The position numbers and the translations under genes are program-made. The notes under the pieces were generated by a model. It ran no database searches and had not been told where the DNA came from. It saw only the letters and a list, made by a program, of their open reading frames with translations. This document shows, piece after piece, positions 41,989 to 51,463 of a DNA stretch of 64,000 nt. The stretch comes from an uncultured Dokdonia sp. (GTDB lineage Bacteria; Bacteroidota; Bacteroidia; Flavobacteriales; Flavobacteriaceae). Numbering within the stretch: the first letter of the stretch is position 1; every line of letters starts with the position of its first letter. Where the stretch lies: positions 1-64,000 of the forward strand of contig CAJXSW010000001.1 of assembly GCA_913060645.1 (NCBI GenBank). Reading direction: 5' to 3'.

Positions 41989-43029
41989 ATGAATCCACTG
42001 TTAAAAAGACAAATACGTAAATATCTTCCTGACGATCTTAAAGATCGTGAGGATATGCAGGTCTTTTTTAATGCGGTGGCAGCATCGTATGATAATCTTG
42101 ACGATCAATTCAAAATGACCCAGCGAGCTATGCAAATAAGCTCAGATGAGTTATTTGAGGCAAATAAGCAGCTTAGAGAAGAATCAGAACGCCAGCAAGG
42201 TTTATTAATACGTTTACAGTCTGTTATAAATGCTGTACAACCTTTTGGTGAAGAAGATGGAGACATAGATATTGGAGAAACAAATCTAGCCGAATATATA
42301 AGCCAGCAGGCAGAGCAGCTTATCCTAGTAAATAGGGATCAAGAATTACTTGTAAAAGAGCTTGCATTACAAAACCAAGAGCTCAACGATTATGCACATA
42401 TTGTATCTCATGATCTCAAATCACCACTGCGCAGTATTGAGGCATTAGTAAGCTGGCTTAAAGAAGATTATGGAGATGCTATAGGCGAGGAGGGAAAAAC
42501 ACAAATAGGGCTTATAGTAACCCATTTAGAAAAAATGGATGCCCTTATTACAGGAATCTTAAATTACTCTTCTATTGATAAGGAAGTTCGTACAGAGCGA
42601 AAAATAGATTTAAATATTCTTGTAAAAGAGACGGTAGATCTCATGCATTTACCAGAGCATATCACTATAAAAGTGCATAAAATGCCTACTATTCTTGCAG
42701 ACCGTTTTAAAATTCAGCAGTTGTTTCAAAACTTGATAGGTAATGCTGTGAGTAGTATTGATAAGCCTAAGGGAGTTGTAGAAGTAATTGCACGAAATCT
42801 TGATGACGTTTTCCAGTTTGAAATAAAGGATAATGGAAAAGGAATTAATCAGGCATACTTCCATAAGATTTTTCAAGTCTTTCAAAAGCTAGAAAATGAT
42901 TCTGAAAGCACGGGAATTGGGTTATCTATCGTTAAGAAAATCGTACATTTTTATGATGGTAAGATTTGGTTAGATAGCACCGAAGGTGTAGGGACCACAT
43001 TTTATTTTACACTGCCTCAAACTACATAA
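41989..43029 (+). CDS. FIST-associated histidine kinase
   Basis: A 346-residue soluble kinase. A coiled-coil N-terminal part (about 20-135) without a PAS domain is followed by a HisKA domain with DYAHIVSHDLKSPLRS and a HATPase domain. The C-terminal 220 residues are closely related to the three-PAS kinase of the same operon, so one kinase core was duplicated and given a different sensor partner. It begins one base after the FIST gene. Confidence 0.9.
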   Translation: MNPLLKRQIRKYLPDDLKDREDMQVFFNAVAASYDNLDDQFKMTQRAMQISSDELFEANKQLREESERQQGLLIRLQSVINAVQPFGEEDGDIDIGETNLAEYISQQAEQLILVNRDQELLVKELALQNQELNDYAHIVSHDLKSPLRSIEALVSWLKEDYGDAIGEEGKTQIGLIVTHLEKMDALITGILNYSSIDKEVRTERKIDLNILVKETVDLMHLPEHITIKVHKMPTILADRFKIQQLFQNLIGNAVSSIDKPKGVVEVIARNLDDVFQFEIKDNGKGINQAYFHKIFQVFQKLENDSESTGIGLSIVKKIVHFYDGKIWLDSTEGVGTTFYFTLPQTT

Positions 43030-43030
43030 T

Positions 43031-43348
43031 ATGGAACAGCCTAATCTTAATTATATAAAGGAACTTTCAGGTGGAGACGCAGGTTTTGAAAAAAAACTTA
43101 TAGGCGTTGTACAAACAGAATTACCTCAAGAAATCGCCGAGTATGAAGGTAATATGAATGATTCCGCTTTCGCGAAAGCGGCCGAAAACGTACATAAGAT
43201 AAAGCACAAATTAGGAATCGTAGGATTAGAAAAAGGGTACGAACTGGCCATTGCCTATGAAGATGAACTTAAGGAAGGAAAGTCTACCTTGAAAGAAGAA
43301 TTTGATAGCATTCTAACCGCTGTAATCCATTTCATAAAAGATTTATAA
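43031..43348 (+). CDS. HPt phosphotransfer protein
   Basis: A 105-residue four-helix HPt domain. The phospho-acceptor His55 is in VHKIKHKLGIVG (H-x-x-K...G). It would shuttle phosphate between the kinases and the receivers of this operon. A palindromic repeat lies just before the active helix, read SAFAKA at residues 45-50. It begins one base after the kinase gene. Confidence 0.9.
   Translation: MEQPNLNYIKELSGGDAGFEKKLIGVVQTELPQEIAEYEGNMNDSAFAKAAENVHKIKHKLGIVGLEKGYELAIAYEDELKEGKSTLKEEFDSILTAVIHFIKDL
43164..43181. repeat. 16-bp palindrome, copy 14 (coding, extended to 18 bp)
   Basis: Perfect palindrome CCGCTTTCGCGAAAGCGG within the HPt gene, five residues before the phospho-acceptor His. Confidence 0.95.
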
Positions 43349-43383
43349 TCTGTAAATTGCATAATAAATCACAAAATATCTAA

Positions 43384-44106
43384 ATGTTGAACTGTATAAT
43401 TGTAGATGATGAAACTGCGGCACGTACTATCGTATCGCATTTATGTAGCCAGGTAGATGAACTCAATGTAATTGATGAGTTTCCTAATGCAATGCAGGCA
43501 ATCAAGTTTTTAAATAAGAACGAGATTGACCTCATATTCTTAGACATACACATGCCAGATTTTACTGGTTTTGACTTTATAGATTCGCTCAAAAACCCGC
43601 CTAAAATTGTACTTACAACATCAGATCGCGACTTTGCGATAGAAGCTTTTGAGTATGATTGTATTGTAGATTATCTAGTAAAGCCTATAACGCTACCTAG
43701 ATTTCTCAAAGCCATGCAAAAAGTAGAGAACTTTAAATCTCCAGTTGAACAAAAAACTGCGTTGCCTCAAGAAGCAAAACAAGAAGAGGCTTCAGAAAAG
43801 GAGATGTATGTAAACATAGATAGGCGTCTCATAAAAATTGAGTTTGATAAAATCTTTCTAGTAGAAGCAAAAGGTGACTACGTACTTATAAAAACAGAAG
43901 GAAAAAATTATACCGTACACTCTACACTTAAGAAAATAGAAGAAAAACTACCAGATAGTCTTTTCTTAAAAATACATCGCTCTTACATTATTAACATTAA
44001 GAAAATAGTTGATATTGAGGATAATAGCGTCCTGATAGCTAGAGATGTAATCCCAATAAGTCGATCTAACAGACCTGAACTTATGAAGCGTCTTAACTTG
44101 CTATAA
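43384..44106 (+). CDS. LytTR-family response regulator
   Basis: A 240-residue regulator. The receiver (1-120) has Asp54 in IFLDIHMPDF and Lys in VDYLVKPI. A Gln/Glu-rich linker follows, then a LytTR DNA-binding domain (about 138-238) with KGDYVLIKTEGKNYTVHSTLKKIEEKLP and the HRSYIIN element. It acts as a transcription factor, the likely output of the operon's phosphorelay. LytTR factors bind direct repeats like those upstream of this operon and of units at 44.2, 52.8, 54.5 and 62.1 kb. Confidence 0.94.
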   Translation: MLNCIIVDDETAARTIVSHLCSQVDELNVIDEFPNAMQAIKFLNKNEIDLIFLDIHMPDFTGFDFIDSLKNPPKIVLTTSDRDFAIEAFEYDCIVDYLVKPITLPRFLKAMQKVENFKSPVEQKTALPQEAKQEEASEKEMYVNIDRRLIKIEFDKIFLVEAKGDYVLIKTEGKNYTVHSTLKKIEEKLPDSLFLKIHRSYIINIKKIVDIEDNSVLIARDVIPISRSNRPELMKRLNLL

Positions 44107-44122
44107 AACAACAAATTCCATT

Positions 44123-44207
44123 CGTCTACAGTAAATTACCACTCAACGATACAAGTATCAGTGCGGTCGAATAAATTGAAAATCAGGGTATAAACTGCCT
44201 AATTTTG
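44123..44207 (+). promoter_or_regulatory. LytTR-type element plus -10, for the secreted protein gene
   Basis: CGTCTACAGTAA at 44123-44134. The -10 box TAATTTTG is at 44200-44207, 77 bases from the element start, 20 more than the three 57-base cases (about two helical turns). ACTCAACG stands 21 bases after ATTCGTC as a second half. Confidence 0.65.
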
Positions 44208-44235
44208 TTTCTATAATCACATCAATAGAAGCATT

Positions 44236-46836
44236 ATGATTGCAAATTTCTACTCTCTTACAAGGCAAATAATAGCACTAAGCTGCCTGTTGTATTCATT
44301 TACAGCCAGCGCACAAGATGTACCTTTTAATTGTGATTTTAGCGCTTATTTGTTTCAATACAATGATGTTTATTCTATTGACCTTGCATCTGGAAACTCT
44401 TTTCTAGCAGCAAAGGATATCACACCAGGAAACATAAACGCAGCAGCATATAATCCAGCAGATGGTTACATCTGGGGATACTTATCAAGCCCTGCAAAAT
44501 CTATTGTTAAGATAGGTAAGAACTTTGAGACCACGACCATCACTATTGATGCATTGCCTACAGGTAACAAGTATGTAGGTGACATAAGTGCCACAGGACA
44601 ATATTACTTTAAAGCTGGCGGGAGCACATACTACACCGTAGACCTCGACCCAGCATCAGAAACATATACAGAGCTTACTTCGACGGCTTCATTATCTCAA
44701 GGTTTAAGTATTCACGACTGGGCATTTAATGCAGTAGATAACCAATTGTATGCTGTTGAAAAAGGAACAAACATTTTATATAGAATTAATCCAGAAAATG
44801 GACAAGTACAAACATTAGGTATCGTACCTATTTTATCAGGGCTTGATTATACCTATGGAGCTGTATATTTTGATGCATCGGGACGTTTTTATGTATCTGC
44901 AAATCAAACAGGAACTATCTATGTAATACAAAGTGTACAAGACTTAACTGGAAGTAATGGTATGGATTCAAATCTTTTTGCCTTTGGACCATCAAGTAAT
45001 AGTAATGATGGCGCACGTTGCCCTACAGCACCAGTTTTACAAGAAATTTGTGATAACGGAATTGATGATGATGGTGACGGACTTATTGATTGTGAAGATC
45101 CATCATGTTCAGGATACGGGATGTGTGCGACTATTGACCCAGAAGCATCTACAGGAAATAAAGGAGGACTAGAAAGTAACAATAGACTGTCTAACGCCAT
45201 TGCAAAACGTAATTTTAATCGTGCAAAGGAGAGTTATGAGTTTAACAAAGACCTTGCACCACTAGTAGATAAGAAAGAAACCTATGCCGTAAGAACTGCA
45301 CAGGCCTTTACGCTTGCAGACCTTATTCCACTAGAGGAAATTGATGAAGATTATGTAGTAGAGTCTACACCTACAGATCTTGTAGCTATCACAAATGCAA
45401 CAGATGTATATGCTGTAGATTATATAAAAGGAGAGCTCTCAACCGCATCTATACTTGCACTTAAGACAGAAAATGGCGTGTATGAGCACACTAAGTATAT
45501 CTGTGATCGTTTATTAGGAGCAGAGCTTATCTCTGTCTCTACCATAGCAATTAATGATCAACAATTTATTAAGTCCCTCATTAAAAATATAGATGGGAGT
45601 GTAGAATTTGTTTTAAGCCTTTCGGCGAAAATGGTAAACAACGAGACTGAGTTTGCTGTAGAAAGCCACTGGAATCTTGATAGCTATGAAGATGATGTAA
45701 CATTTTACAACTTCCAAATATGGGCAAACTCGATAGATGATTTACACAAACTAGGACAACAAGTTTTGAATCTTCTAGAAGTACAGAAGCCAGTAACTTC
45801 ATATAATACCTCGACACCACCTACCGTATTTGTAAAAAAAGGAAACTATAACAACGGAGCTTTACAACTAGAAATCATCAATACAAATGCAACCGAAAGT
45901 GTGACTTTTGACGCAGGAATAAGAGCAACAGAAACAAGCGAAATTGTAACAACAACCTCTAGCATCTCACTTGGCCAAAATTACATCACACAAGTAACCA
46001 TAGATACTGGATACTTATTTGACATAGGCTTTAGAATAGGCGACGGGATTAATACTCCAGATGATTTATTCTTATCTGACGGGCCATGGGGAGTAGATGC
46101 ATCTCAAGAAGGTACAGATGTAATAACCTACGAGATTTCAGAAAATGAACAAACATACGGAGATGACACCTATGCTATAGAACGCAACCTGTCACTCACC
46201 GCAACTACAAACAGTTATGTTGCGTCATATAGAGCACTTACAGCACGTTTTCAAGCAGTAGATGTAAGCATGTTTAATGCATTACAAATGACAGCAAAGG
46301 GAACAGGAAACTTAGAAATCACTTTTGTAAAGGAAAGTATAGAAATCTGGGAAGATCAGTATAAAGCAACAATAGTACTTACAGACAACTATCAAGATTT
46401 TGATATCTCATTTGAGAACTTTACAAGTCCGTCGGGAACACCATTGTTACTTAATGATCTAGTAACGGTAGTATTTACCATGGTCTCTCAAGATGGAACG
46501 ATGGTTACAAAGGAAATGGATGTTAATGATATACAATTTGCAAACTCAGAAGTACTCTCAACCGAAGAAAATATAGTGGTAGCAGATGCCTTAATAAATT
46601 ACCCTAACCCTTTTATATCGCAGACTACAATACGCTTGCCACAAGCAAGTGCAACAGTACAAATCACGGTAGTAGATATGCTAGGACGCATAGTAGATAC
46701 ACAAGAAATAACAACAAATAACGGAGGATTAACAGCAGCTTATAATGCTCCAAATTTACAAACAGGTATCTACACTTATAAAATAATAGATAGTGCCTCA
46801 CAACAACACAGTGGCAAGTTTGTCATAAAAAGATAA
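44236..46836 (+). CDS. large secreted protein with T9SS sorting domain
   Basis: An 866-residue secreted protein: signal peptide with ASAQ, then a DUF6923-like beta-propeller-type region (SIDLASGNSFL...AAAYNPADGYIWGY), a Cys-containing EICDNGIDDDGDGLIDCEDPSC calcium-binding-type motif, a beta-rich middle part and a C-terminal Por-secretion (type A) tail starting at YPNPF with the closing GKFVIKR. Function unknown. It is the first gene after the LytTR regulator and carries an upstream LytTR-type element. Confidence 0.85.
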   Translation: MIANFYSLTRQIIALSCLLYSFTASAQDVPFNCDFSAYLFQYNDVYSIDLASGNSFLAAKDITPGNINAAAYNPADGYIWGYLSSPAKSIVKIGKNFETTTITIDALPTGNKYVGDISATGQYYFKAGGSTYYTVDLDPASETYTELTSTASLSQGLSIHDWAFNAVDNQLYAVEKGTNILYRINPENGQVQTLGIVPILSGLDYTYGAVYFDASGRFYVSANQTGTIYVIQSVQDLTGSNGMDSNLFAFGPSSNSNDGARCPTAPVLQEICDNGIDDDGDGLIDCEDPSCSGYGMCATIDPEASTGNKGGLESNNRLSNAIAKRNFNRAKESYEFNKDLAPLVDKKETYAVRTAQAFTLADLIPLEEIDEDYVVESTPTDLVAITNATDVYAVDYIKGELSTASILALKTENGVYEHTKYICDRLLGAELISVSTIAINDQQFIKSLIKNIDGSVEFVLSLSAKMVNNETEFAVESHWNLDSYEDDVTFYNFQIWANSIDDLHKLGQQVLNLLEVQKPVTSYNTSTPPTVFVKKGNYNNGALQLEIINTNATESVTFDAGIRATETSEIVTTTSSISLGQNYITQVTIDTGYLFDIGFRIGDGINTPDDLFLSDGPWGVDASQEGTDVITYEISENEQTYGDDTYAIERNLSLTATTNSYVASYRALTARFQAVDVSMFNALQMTAKGTGNLEITFVKESIEIWEDQYKATIVLTDNYQDFDISFENFTSPSGTPLLLNDLVTVVFTMVSQDGTMVTKEMDVNDIQFANSEVLSTEENIVVADALINYPNPFISQTTIRLPQASATVQITVVDMLGRIVDTQEITTNNGGLTAAYNAPNLQTGIYTYKIIDSASQQHSGKFVIKR

Positions 46837-46868
46837 GTAGTTTTTTGATTTGATTTGATTGATGTTTA

Positions 46869-46899
46869 GCCATCACCGGGGACGGTGGTGGCTTTTTTT
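46869..46899 (+). terminator. terminator after the secreted protein gene
   Basis: GCCATCACCG (46869-46878) pairs, allowing G-T, with CGGTGGTGGC (46883-46892), with a GGGA loop and a T run. Confidence 0.9.
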
Positions 46900-47148
46900 G
46901 TGGGGTGGGGTAAAATGTACTTATGAGCGATAATACTACATTGCTTAGTTCGCTTTCGCGAAAGCATATCTCGAGTATGAGTAGTAAAAAGTGCTCATCG
47001 TAATGATAACTAAGCTCTCAAATAAGCTATTACCTTCAGAGAAGTAGTAAGATCAAATTGGGAAATTATAGGTTAAGATAAGCTTAGAAGTACTTATTGA
47101 GGGGAGTTGAAGGTGGATTTTATTAATTGAGTTGTGTGTCGTGTCGAG
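46900..47148. other. gap without a gene
   Basis: About 250 bases between a terminator and the DUF4365 gene. It holds palindrome copy 15 and a stray GTGCTCATCG at 46991-47000 resembling the second half of one LytTR-type site, but no complete element and no coding frame I would support. Confidence 0.6.
46951..46965. repeat. 16-bp palindrome, copy 15 (intergenic, one end base changed)
   Basis: CGCTTTCGCGAAAGC in the gap left of the DUF4365 gene. Confidence 0.93.
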
Positions 47149-48939
47149 TTAATTTTCAAATCCTATTTCTCCCGCAAAACGAAGAATTTCAAAGGTGTTT
47201 TTTAACCGTAAAGAATCTATTTCTTTAGTAGGCATTAAATGATTAAATATTTCTAGTATTTCACTTTCATTATCAGTGTATGATTCTTTGGATGATTTTA
47301 TGACTTCTGGTGTCCAGGATATTAACAATTCATATATAGGAGTTTCCCATAATGAATCATCTTTTAAACCAAATTCTATATGATAATTTTTTAAGTTTAA
47401 CTGTTGGGATTTATTAAGTTTCTCCTCAATTTCGTGGACGATATCCTTTGGTATCATTTGAAATCTTGAAACAAAAATTTGTCTATCTTCTAATTTTAAT
47501 GGAAATCCTGCGATATATTCAGCTTCGGTTATTGTTACGCTTTTATAGTCTTTGTGAGAATACTTATTTAAAACCTCAGATAAATATTTAGGTACTTTGC
47601 CTTTATATTCTTTTCCAGGAATTAAGTCAAATAGTTTATTTTGAATTAATTTATTTCTGACATTTCCTTTTTCGAAACTATCCCAATCCATAGGAACACT
47701 ATATAATCCAATAAAAGGGTCAAACATTGGCTTTGTTATAGCCAATAATTGTTCTCCTTTATTATCTTCAATTATTCTTATAGTTAATTCATTTTCAGAA
47801 AGTATTTCTTGTAACTGCTCTATTTCTTCTGTTTTACAGCTCCATAAAACTAATTGACCTTTAATGTTATTATCGTGAATTTGTTCTATTTTTTTTATTG
47901 TTGGTGTAATTTCAAAAGAGCCAAATAGTTGGATTGCAATATCTTTTGTCGGATTAACGTGATGCATAAAATCCCAGCTTCTCGCACGTCTACTAACTTG
48001 TCTTAAAAAATTATTTGGTATTTCAAAACAGTAATCGTAATCATCTATTATAGTGTTATTTAATTTTGAATAAGAATTCCAAAATGTAATTTGATTTGAC
48101 CAAGATGATTTATTTGATTCTATTTTTATAGGACTAACTATAAAAGAAATCCACTCATTATCTTTTAAGCTGTATTCAAATGAGTTTATTTTCTTTTTGA
48201 GATTTGTTAGAAAAACGTCTATTTCTGTATTATTAGATTTCAACTTTATTGATGTTAAAATACTAGTTGGGTCTATTCTTTTTAAAACTGACATCCAACT
48301 TGGTAAAAGTTCAATATAATCTCCTGATATTTCTGGTGATAATTCTGTGCTTTCAAAAATGAAACTTGAATAGTGATGAAATGGAATAATGCGATAATTT
48401 GGCATTAGAATTGGGACTATTTTCGATTCAATTACAGATTCGTCTAAACGTTGAATTTTTCGGTAAAAACTTTTTACCTCTTCAAGAATTGTTTCTTTTG
48501 ACGATGAATTGAAAATATTCTTTTTTGGTACTTGTATTGAAGGTTTTTCCTTCTCAAGTTTTGAAGGGTTTTTGAGTATCTGTTCAATTGGACTACACCA
48601 ATAGCATAAATCTGATTGTTCTTCGTAAATTATTAAGAATACTGGGAAATATGATGTTAACCAGGCTTTAAGTGTACTAGAAGCAATTGAAACGCTATAA
48701 TTTCCATTTTTTAATAGTTTGATATATTCGCTATCCTTTGTAGTTGATTTTACTTGGCATCTCAAATGATAGTTAGTTCTAGAGTTGTCAATAAAAATAT
48801 TAGAATCTATATCTTCTCCAAAATCACTTTTTATAATGTCAGCAGTCCACTTAAATTTCCTTAGAATCAATTGAACTGTAGTTTCTCCAATATCTCCTAA
48901 ATTTTGTGAATCGGTTTGAATTGGTACATTATTTTTCAT
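47149..48939 (-). CDS. DUF4365-domain protein, PD-(D/E)xK nuclease-like
   Basis: A 596-residue protein. Residues 10-150 are a DUF4365 domain: GDIGETTVQLILRKF, then DFGEDIDSNIFID and LRCQVKST, an E-D...Q-x-K arrangement of the PD-(D/E)xK nuclease fold. The rest (150-596) is unknown and rich in Ile, Lys, Asn and Ser. Base composition is visibly more AT-rich than its neighbours, with poor use of flavobacterial GC-third codons, and it breaks up an envelope gene cluster. It looks horizontally acquired, perhaps for defence. The domain is supported; the role is open. Confidence 0.75.
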   Translation of the reverse strand: MKNNVPIQTDSQNLGDIGETTVQLILRKFKWTADIIKSDFGEDIDSNIFIDNSRTNYHLRCQVKSTTKDSEYIKLLKNGNYSVSIASSTLKAWLTSYFPVFLIIYEEQSDLCYWCSPIEQILKNPSKLEKEKPSIQVPKKNIFNSSSKETILEEVKSFYRKIQRLDESVIESKIVPILMPNYRIIPFHHYSSFIFESTELSPEISGDYIELLPSWMSVLKRIDPTSILTSIKLKSNNTEIDVFLTNLKKKINSFEYSLKDNEWISFIVSPIKIESNKSSWSNQITFWNSYSKLNNTIIDDYDYCFEIPNNFLRQVSRRARSWDFMHHVNPTKDIAIQLFGSFEITPTIKKIEQIHDNNIKGQLVLWSCKTEEIEQLQEILSENELTIRIIEDNKGEQLLAITKPMFDPFIGLYSVPMDWDSFEKGNVRNKLIQNKLFDLIPGKEYKGKVPKYLSEVLNKYSHKDYKSVTITEAEYIAGFPLKLEDRQIFVSRFQMIPKDIVHEIEEKLNKSQQLNLKNYHIEFGLKDDSLWETPIYELLISWTPEVIKSSKESYTDNESEILEIFNHLMPTKEIDSLRLKNTFEILRFAGEIGFEN

Positions 48940-49120
48940 TGTTGATTTTAATGTTGGTTAGCAGGCCACCGCAAATGACTAGCACTGGGACCATTAACTA
49001 TCAAGGTCGCTGTCTTGTTTGTTTGATCTAAATATACAACCAATATCGTAGTTCTATAATTCTAGAAACAAACATTATACTCACAATATGCATGAGCATT
49101 GTCTGTGTATTATAACAACA

Positions 49121-49143
49121 AAAAACGCCCAAAAGGCGTTTTT
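49121..49143 (-). terminator. terminator after the TPR/barrel gene
   Basis: AAAAACGCC pairs with GGCGTTTTT around a CAAAA loop. Its A and T runs make it active in both directions; it faces the leftward gene at 49179. Confidence 0.85.
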
Positions 49144-49178
49144 AAATATTTTAAACTAGTAGTTCGTAGTCTTAAAGA

Positions 49179-51200
49179 TTACATCTTCACAACACCACCC
49201 TTAAGCACTTGCCATCTCAGTTTTAAGCCTACTTCTATAAACTCAAATCCTGCTGCGGTTGCAGAGGCGATGTTACTGTACTTTCCATAAGCACCCACTT
49301 GAAAACGGTTAGATATTGCATATTGTAGTCTAGCTTCTAAGCGAAATAGCGTGGTAGCCTCATCATCTTCTACTACTTGTAAACCTCCAGCAGCGTTTGC
49401 TGCATAGCTCCATTTTCCTGCTTGTCCTGTAAGATCTAAAAACAACTCAACTGCTTGATATTTTGATGGGCTAAAATATAGCGTAGGTACTTGATCCTTA
49501 AAGCCTACATACTGGTAATTGATACCACCTTTAAGCGTTGGGTTTTTTGTAAAGTTGTAATACAAGGATGTGAATAATAAGTTACGAGAATTACCATCCG
49601 TTTGCTGCGTGTGCATAAGACCAGAATACCATCCTAAGTTTATATTAGTTCCCATATTGTAGTTCAGGGAATAGTTATTCATAAATATCTTTTCGTCTAG
49701 TAGCGCTGCGTTAAAATCTTGTAGCGTTCTGCTGTAACCTATCTCTAAATATTGCAGTGGCAATGGTCTTGATTTTATAAAAACAGATCCATTTACATCT
49801 GTATAGTTATTTGCATTTGCGTCTGCTTTTACAAATCCTAACGTCCCTTCTAACCATGTATTATTAATCACTCTATAATGAGCACCTATAGATGCATCTG
49901 TATTATATGCCATCGTATTTGTAGTCATATTTTCAGTAGTTCTATAGTTATATGAGAACACTGTTTTAAACCTGCTTGTAAATGGTAGGGTAGCCGTCAT
50001 TCCAGCAGAGTATGCTTGGTTATCGCCATTATCAGAAGTGTAGGCAGCTCGTGTTTCAATCACGGGAGCAAGGCTACTTTCTATTGTTTTCATTAACCCA
50101 GTAGCATCTTTCTGATTAGGGTAGAAGGTTAAGGTATTTTTCGCGAAAGCGTAAGCCTCATCCAGATTCCCCTGTGCGCGGTATGCATTTGCAATCCCTA
50201 GGTTTCCATCAAAAGAGGCGCTATCCTTCTCGAGGATACCGTTATATACCTCGATACTCTTTTTGAAAGTCCCAGTGTACATCCCTAGCGTAGCTTTGAG
50301 TGCTGCAACGCGCTGGTTTGTAGGGAATGTCACTTTTAGATCTGCAATGGCAGTTCTTGCCGTGGCGTATTTTCCGTTCCAGATAAGTGCCTGGATGTAG
50401 CGCTCGTTTGCGGTAATGATTTTTGTAGTGTCCGCTTTCGCGAAAGCGATACTCTCCTGAGCTAGTGATAAAGCAAGCTTGTCGTCTTTCTGCAAGTGAG
50501 CAACTAATGACTTTCCTACCTGAGAAGTTAAGGTATCTGAAAGTTGGCTGTACATCGTGTTTGCATTCTCATAATCCTTCTTTGCGATATACGTATTTGC
50601 AAGAGCACTTATGATTTGCTCATCGTTAGGCATATCCTCTAGAGCACTTTTAAGCAATTGTATAGCCGCATCATATTGAAAAGCAGTTGTAAGTTGGTTT
50701 GCTTTCCCCAAACGCATAAACTTTTTTGACACCGCAGCATTTGCATTGCCAGGTTGTACAGTAAGTGCTTTATTTACATAAGTGATTGCAGCGTCGTATT
50801 CTTTAAGGTTAGAAAGCGTGTTTGCATAACCGAGTAGGGCAGAGAAGCTCGTACTGTCTTTAACAACGAGGGTTTCATAAAAGTCCTTTGCAGCGCCAAA
50901 ATCACTATCCCATAAAAGAGACTCGGCATAGTTTAAGCCAACTTCAAAATCCGTCGGATAGTCTGCCTTTAGTGTTGTAAATAATGATCTAGCTTCTGCG
51001 CTATCACCGCTCAGACCTAAAGCACGACCGTAACAAAGTCTTGCTGTCTTATTATCTGGGTAGTCTTCTAGTACTTCTCCAAAAAAAGCTTTTGCCTCCT
51101 CATATTTTCCAGTTTCTAATAAAGTGAAACCTGCAGACATATCTTGAGCGTATGCTGTTGCACTTAAAAGGAAGACGATAATTAATGTTGCTATTCTCAT
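49179..51200 (-). CDS. TPR / outer-membrane beta-barrel protein
   Basis: A 673-residue protein. The start is the ATG at 51200, followed by signal peptide MRIATLIIVFLLSATAYAQ; an in-frame ATG at 51233 would add 11 residues ahead of it. Residues 20-375 contain about ten TPR repeats. The C-terminal 290 residues are alternating amphipathic strands of a beta-barrel. The layout resembles BcsC/PgaA/AlgK-AlgE export proteins and YaiO-like proteins. It could export or anchor a polysaccharide made by the nearby cluster. Two palindromic repeats are carried in frame in the TPR part. Confidence 0.82.
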   Translation of the reverse strand: MRIATLIIVFLLSATAYAQDMSAGFTLLETGKYEEAKAFFGEVLEDYPDNKTARLCYGRALGLSGDSAEARSLFTTLKADYPTDFEVGLNYAESLLWDSDFGAAKDFYETLVVKDSTSFSALLGYANTLSNLKEYDAAITYVNKALTVQPGNANAAVSKKFMRLGKANQLTTAFQYDAAIQLLKSALEDMPNDEQIISALANTYIAKKDYENANTMYSQLSDTLTSQVGKSLVAHLQKDDKLALSLAQESIAFAKADTTKIITANERYIQALIWNGKYATARTAIADLKVTFPTNQRVAALKATLGMYTGTFKKSIEVYNGILEKDSASFDGNLGIANAYRAQGNLDEAYAFAKNTLTFYPNQKDATGLMKTIESSLAPVIETRAAYTSDNGDNQAYSAGMTATLPFTSRFKTVFSYNYRTTENMTTNTMAYNTDASIGAHYRVINNTWLEGTLGFVKADANANNYTDVNGSVFIKSRPLPLQYLEIGYSRTLQDFNAALLDEKIFMNNYSLNYNMGTNINLGWYSGLMHTQQTDGNSRNLLFTSLYYNFTKNPTLKGGINYQYVGFKDQVPTLYFSPSKYQAVELFLDLTGQAGKWSYAANAAGGLQVVEDDEATTLFRLEARLQYAISNRFQVGAYGKYSNIASATAAGFEFIEVGLKLRWQVLKGGVVKM
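50138..50151. repeat. palindrome, copy 16 (coding, partial)
   Basis: TTTTCGCGAAAGCG in the TPR gene, read AFAK on the minus strand, 295 bases from the next copy. Confidence 0.85.
50433..50448. repeat. 16-bp palindrome, copy 17 (coding)
   Basis: Perfect copy in the TPR gene, read AFAKA on the minus strand, at a TPR boundary. Confidence 0.95.
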
Positions 51201-51463
51201 TACGTTTGTTTTACAGTTGCAAGTTATGGTCATGTATCAAGATTTCAATCTGAAGATAATTGCAACTCATCGACACTTATCGTCGACTGGTGGAGGTTAA
51301 GATCTGGTAAAGGGTAGTTTTGAGTTTATAGGTAATAAAAATATTCAATATTTAGCCAAGAACCATCTAATTTTTAGGCTTTTATGTTGTGTTGTAAATT
51401 GATAGATGAAAATAGGTTAGAGATGAGTTTTGGGTAGATGTTGCACACATTTTTCAAATGTGG
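51201..51463. other. gap upstream of the TPR/barrel gene
   Basis: About 260 bases before the start of repeat block 1. It contains ACTCATCGACACTTA at 51265-51279, matching the weaker half of the operon's LytTR element, but in the orientation opposite to the TPR gene and without a -10 box at the usual distance. No coding frame is supported. Confidence 0.5.

Noticed and set aside
44957-45172. Open frames on both strands inside the T9SS gene and other large genes.
   Set aside because: They are shadows of the real gene, in which the whole domain series and signal peptide are in the forward frame.
51265-51279. LytTR-like half ACTCATCGACACTTA upstream of the TPR/barrel gene.
   Set aside because: It lacks the CTAYASTAA half, is oriented away from the gene and has no -10 box at 57 bases. 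Kept only as a weak relative of the operon's own second half.
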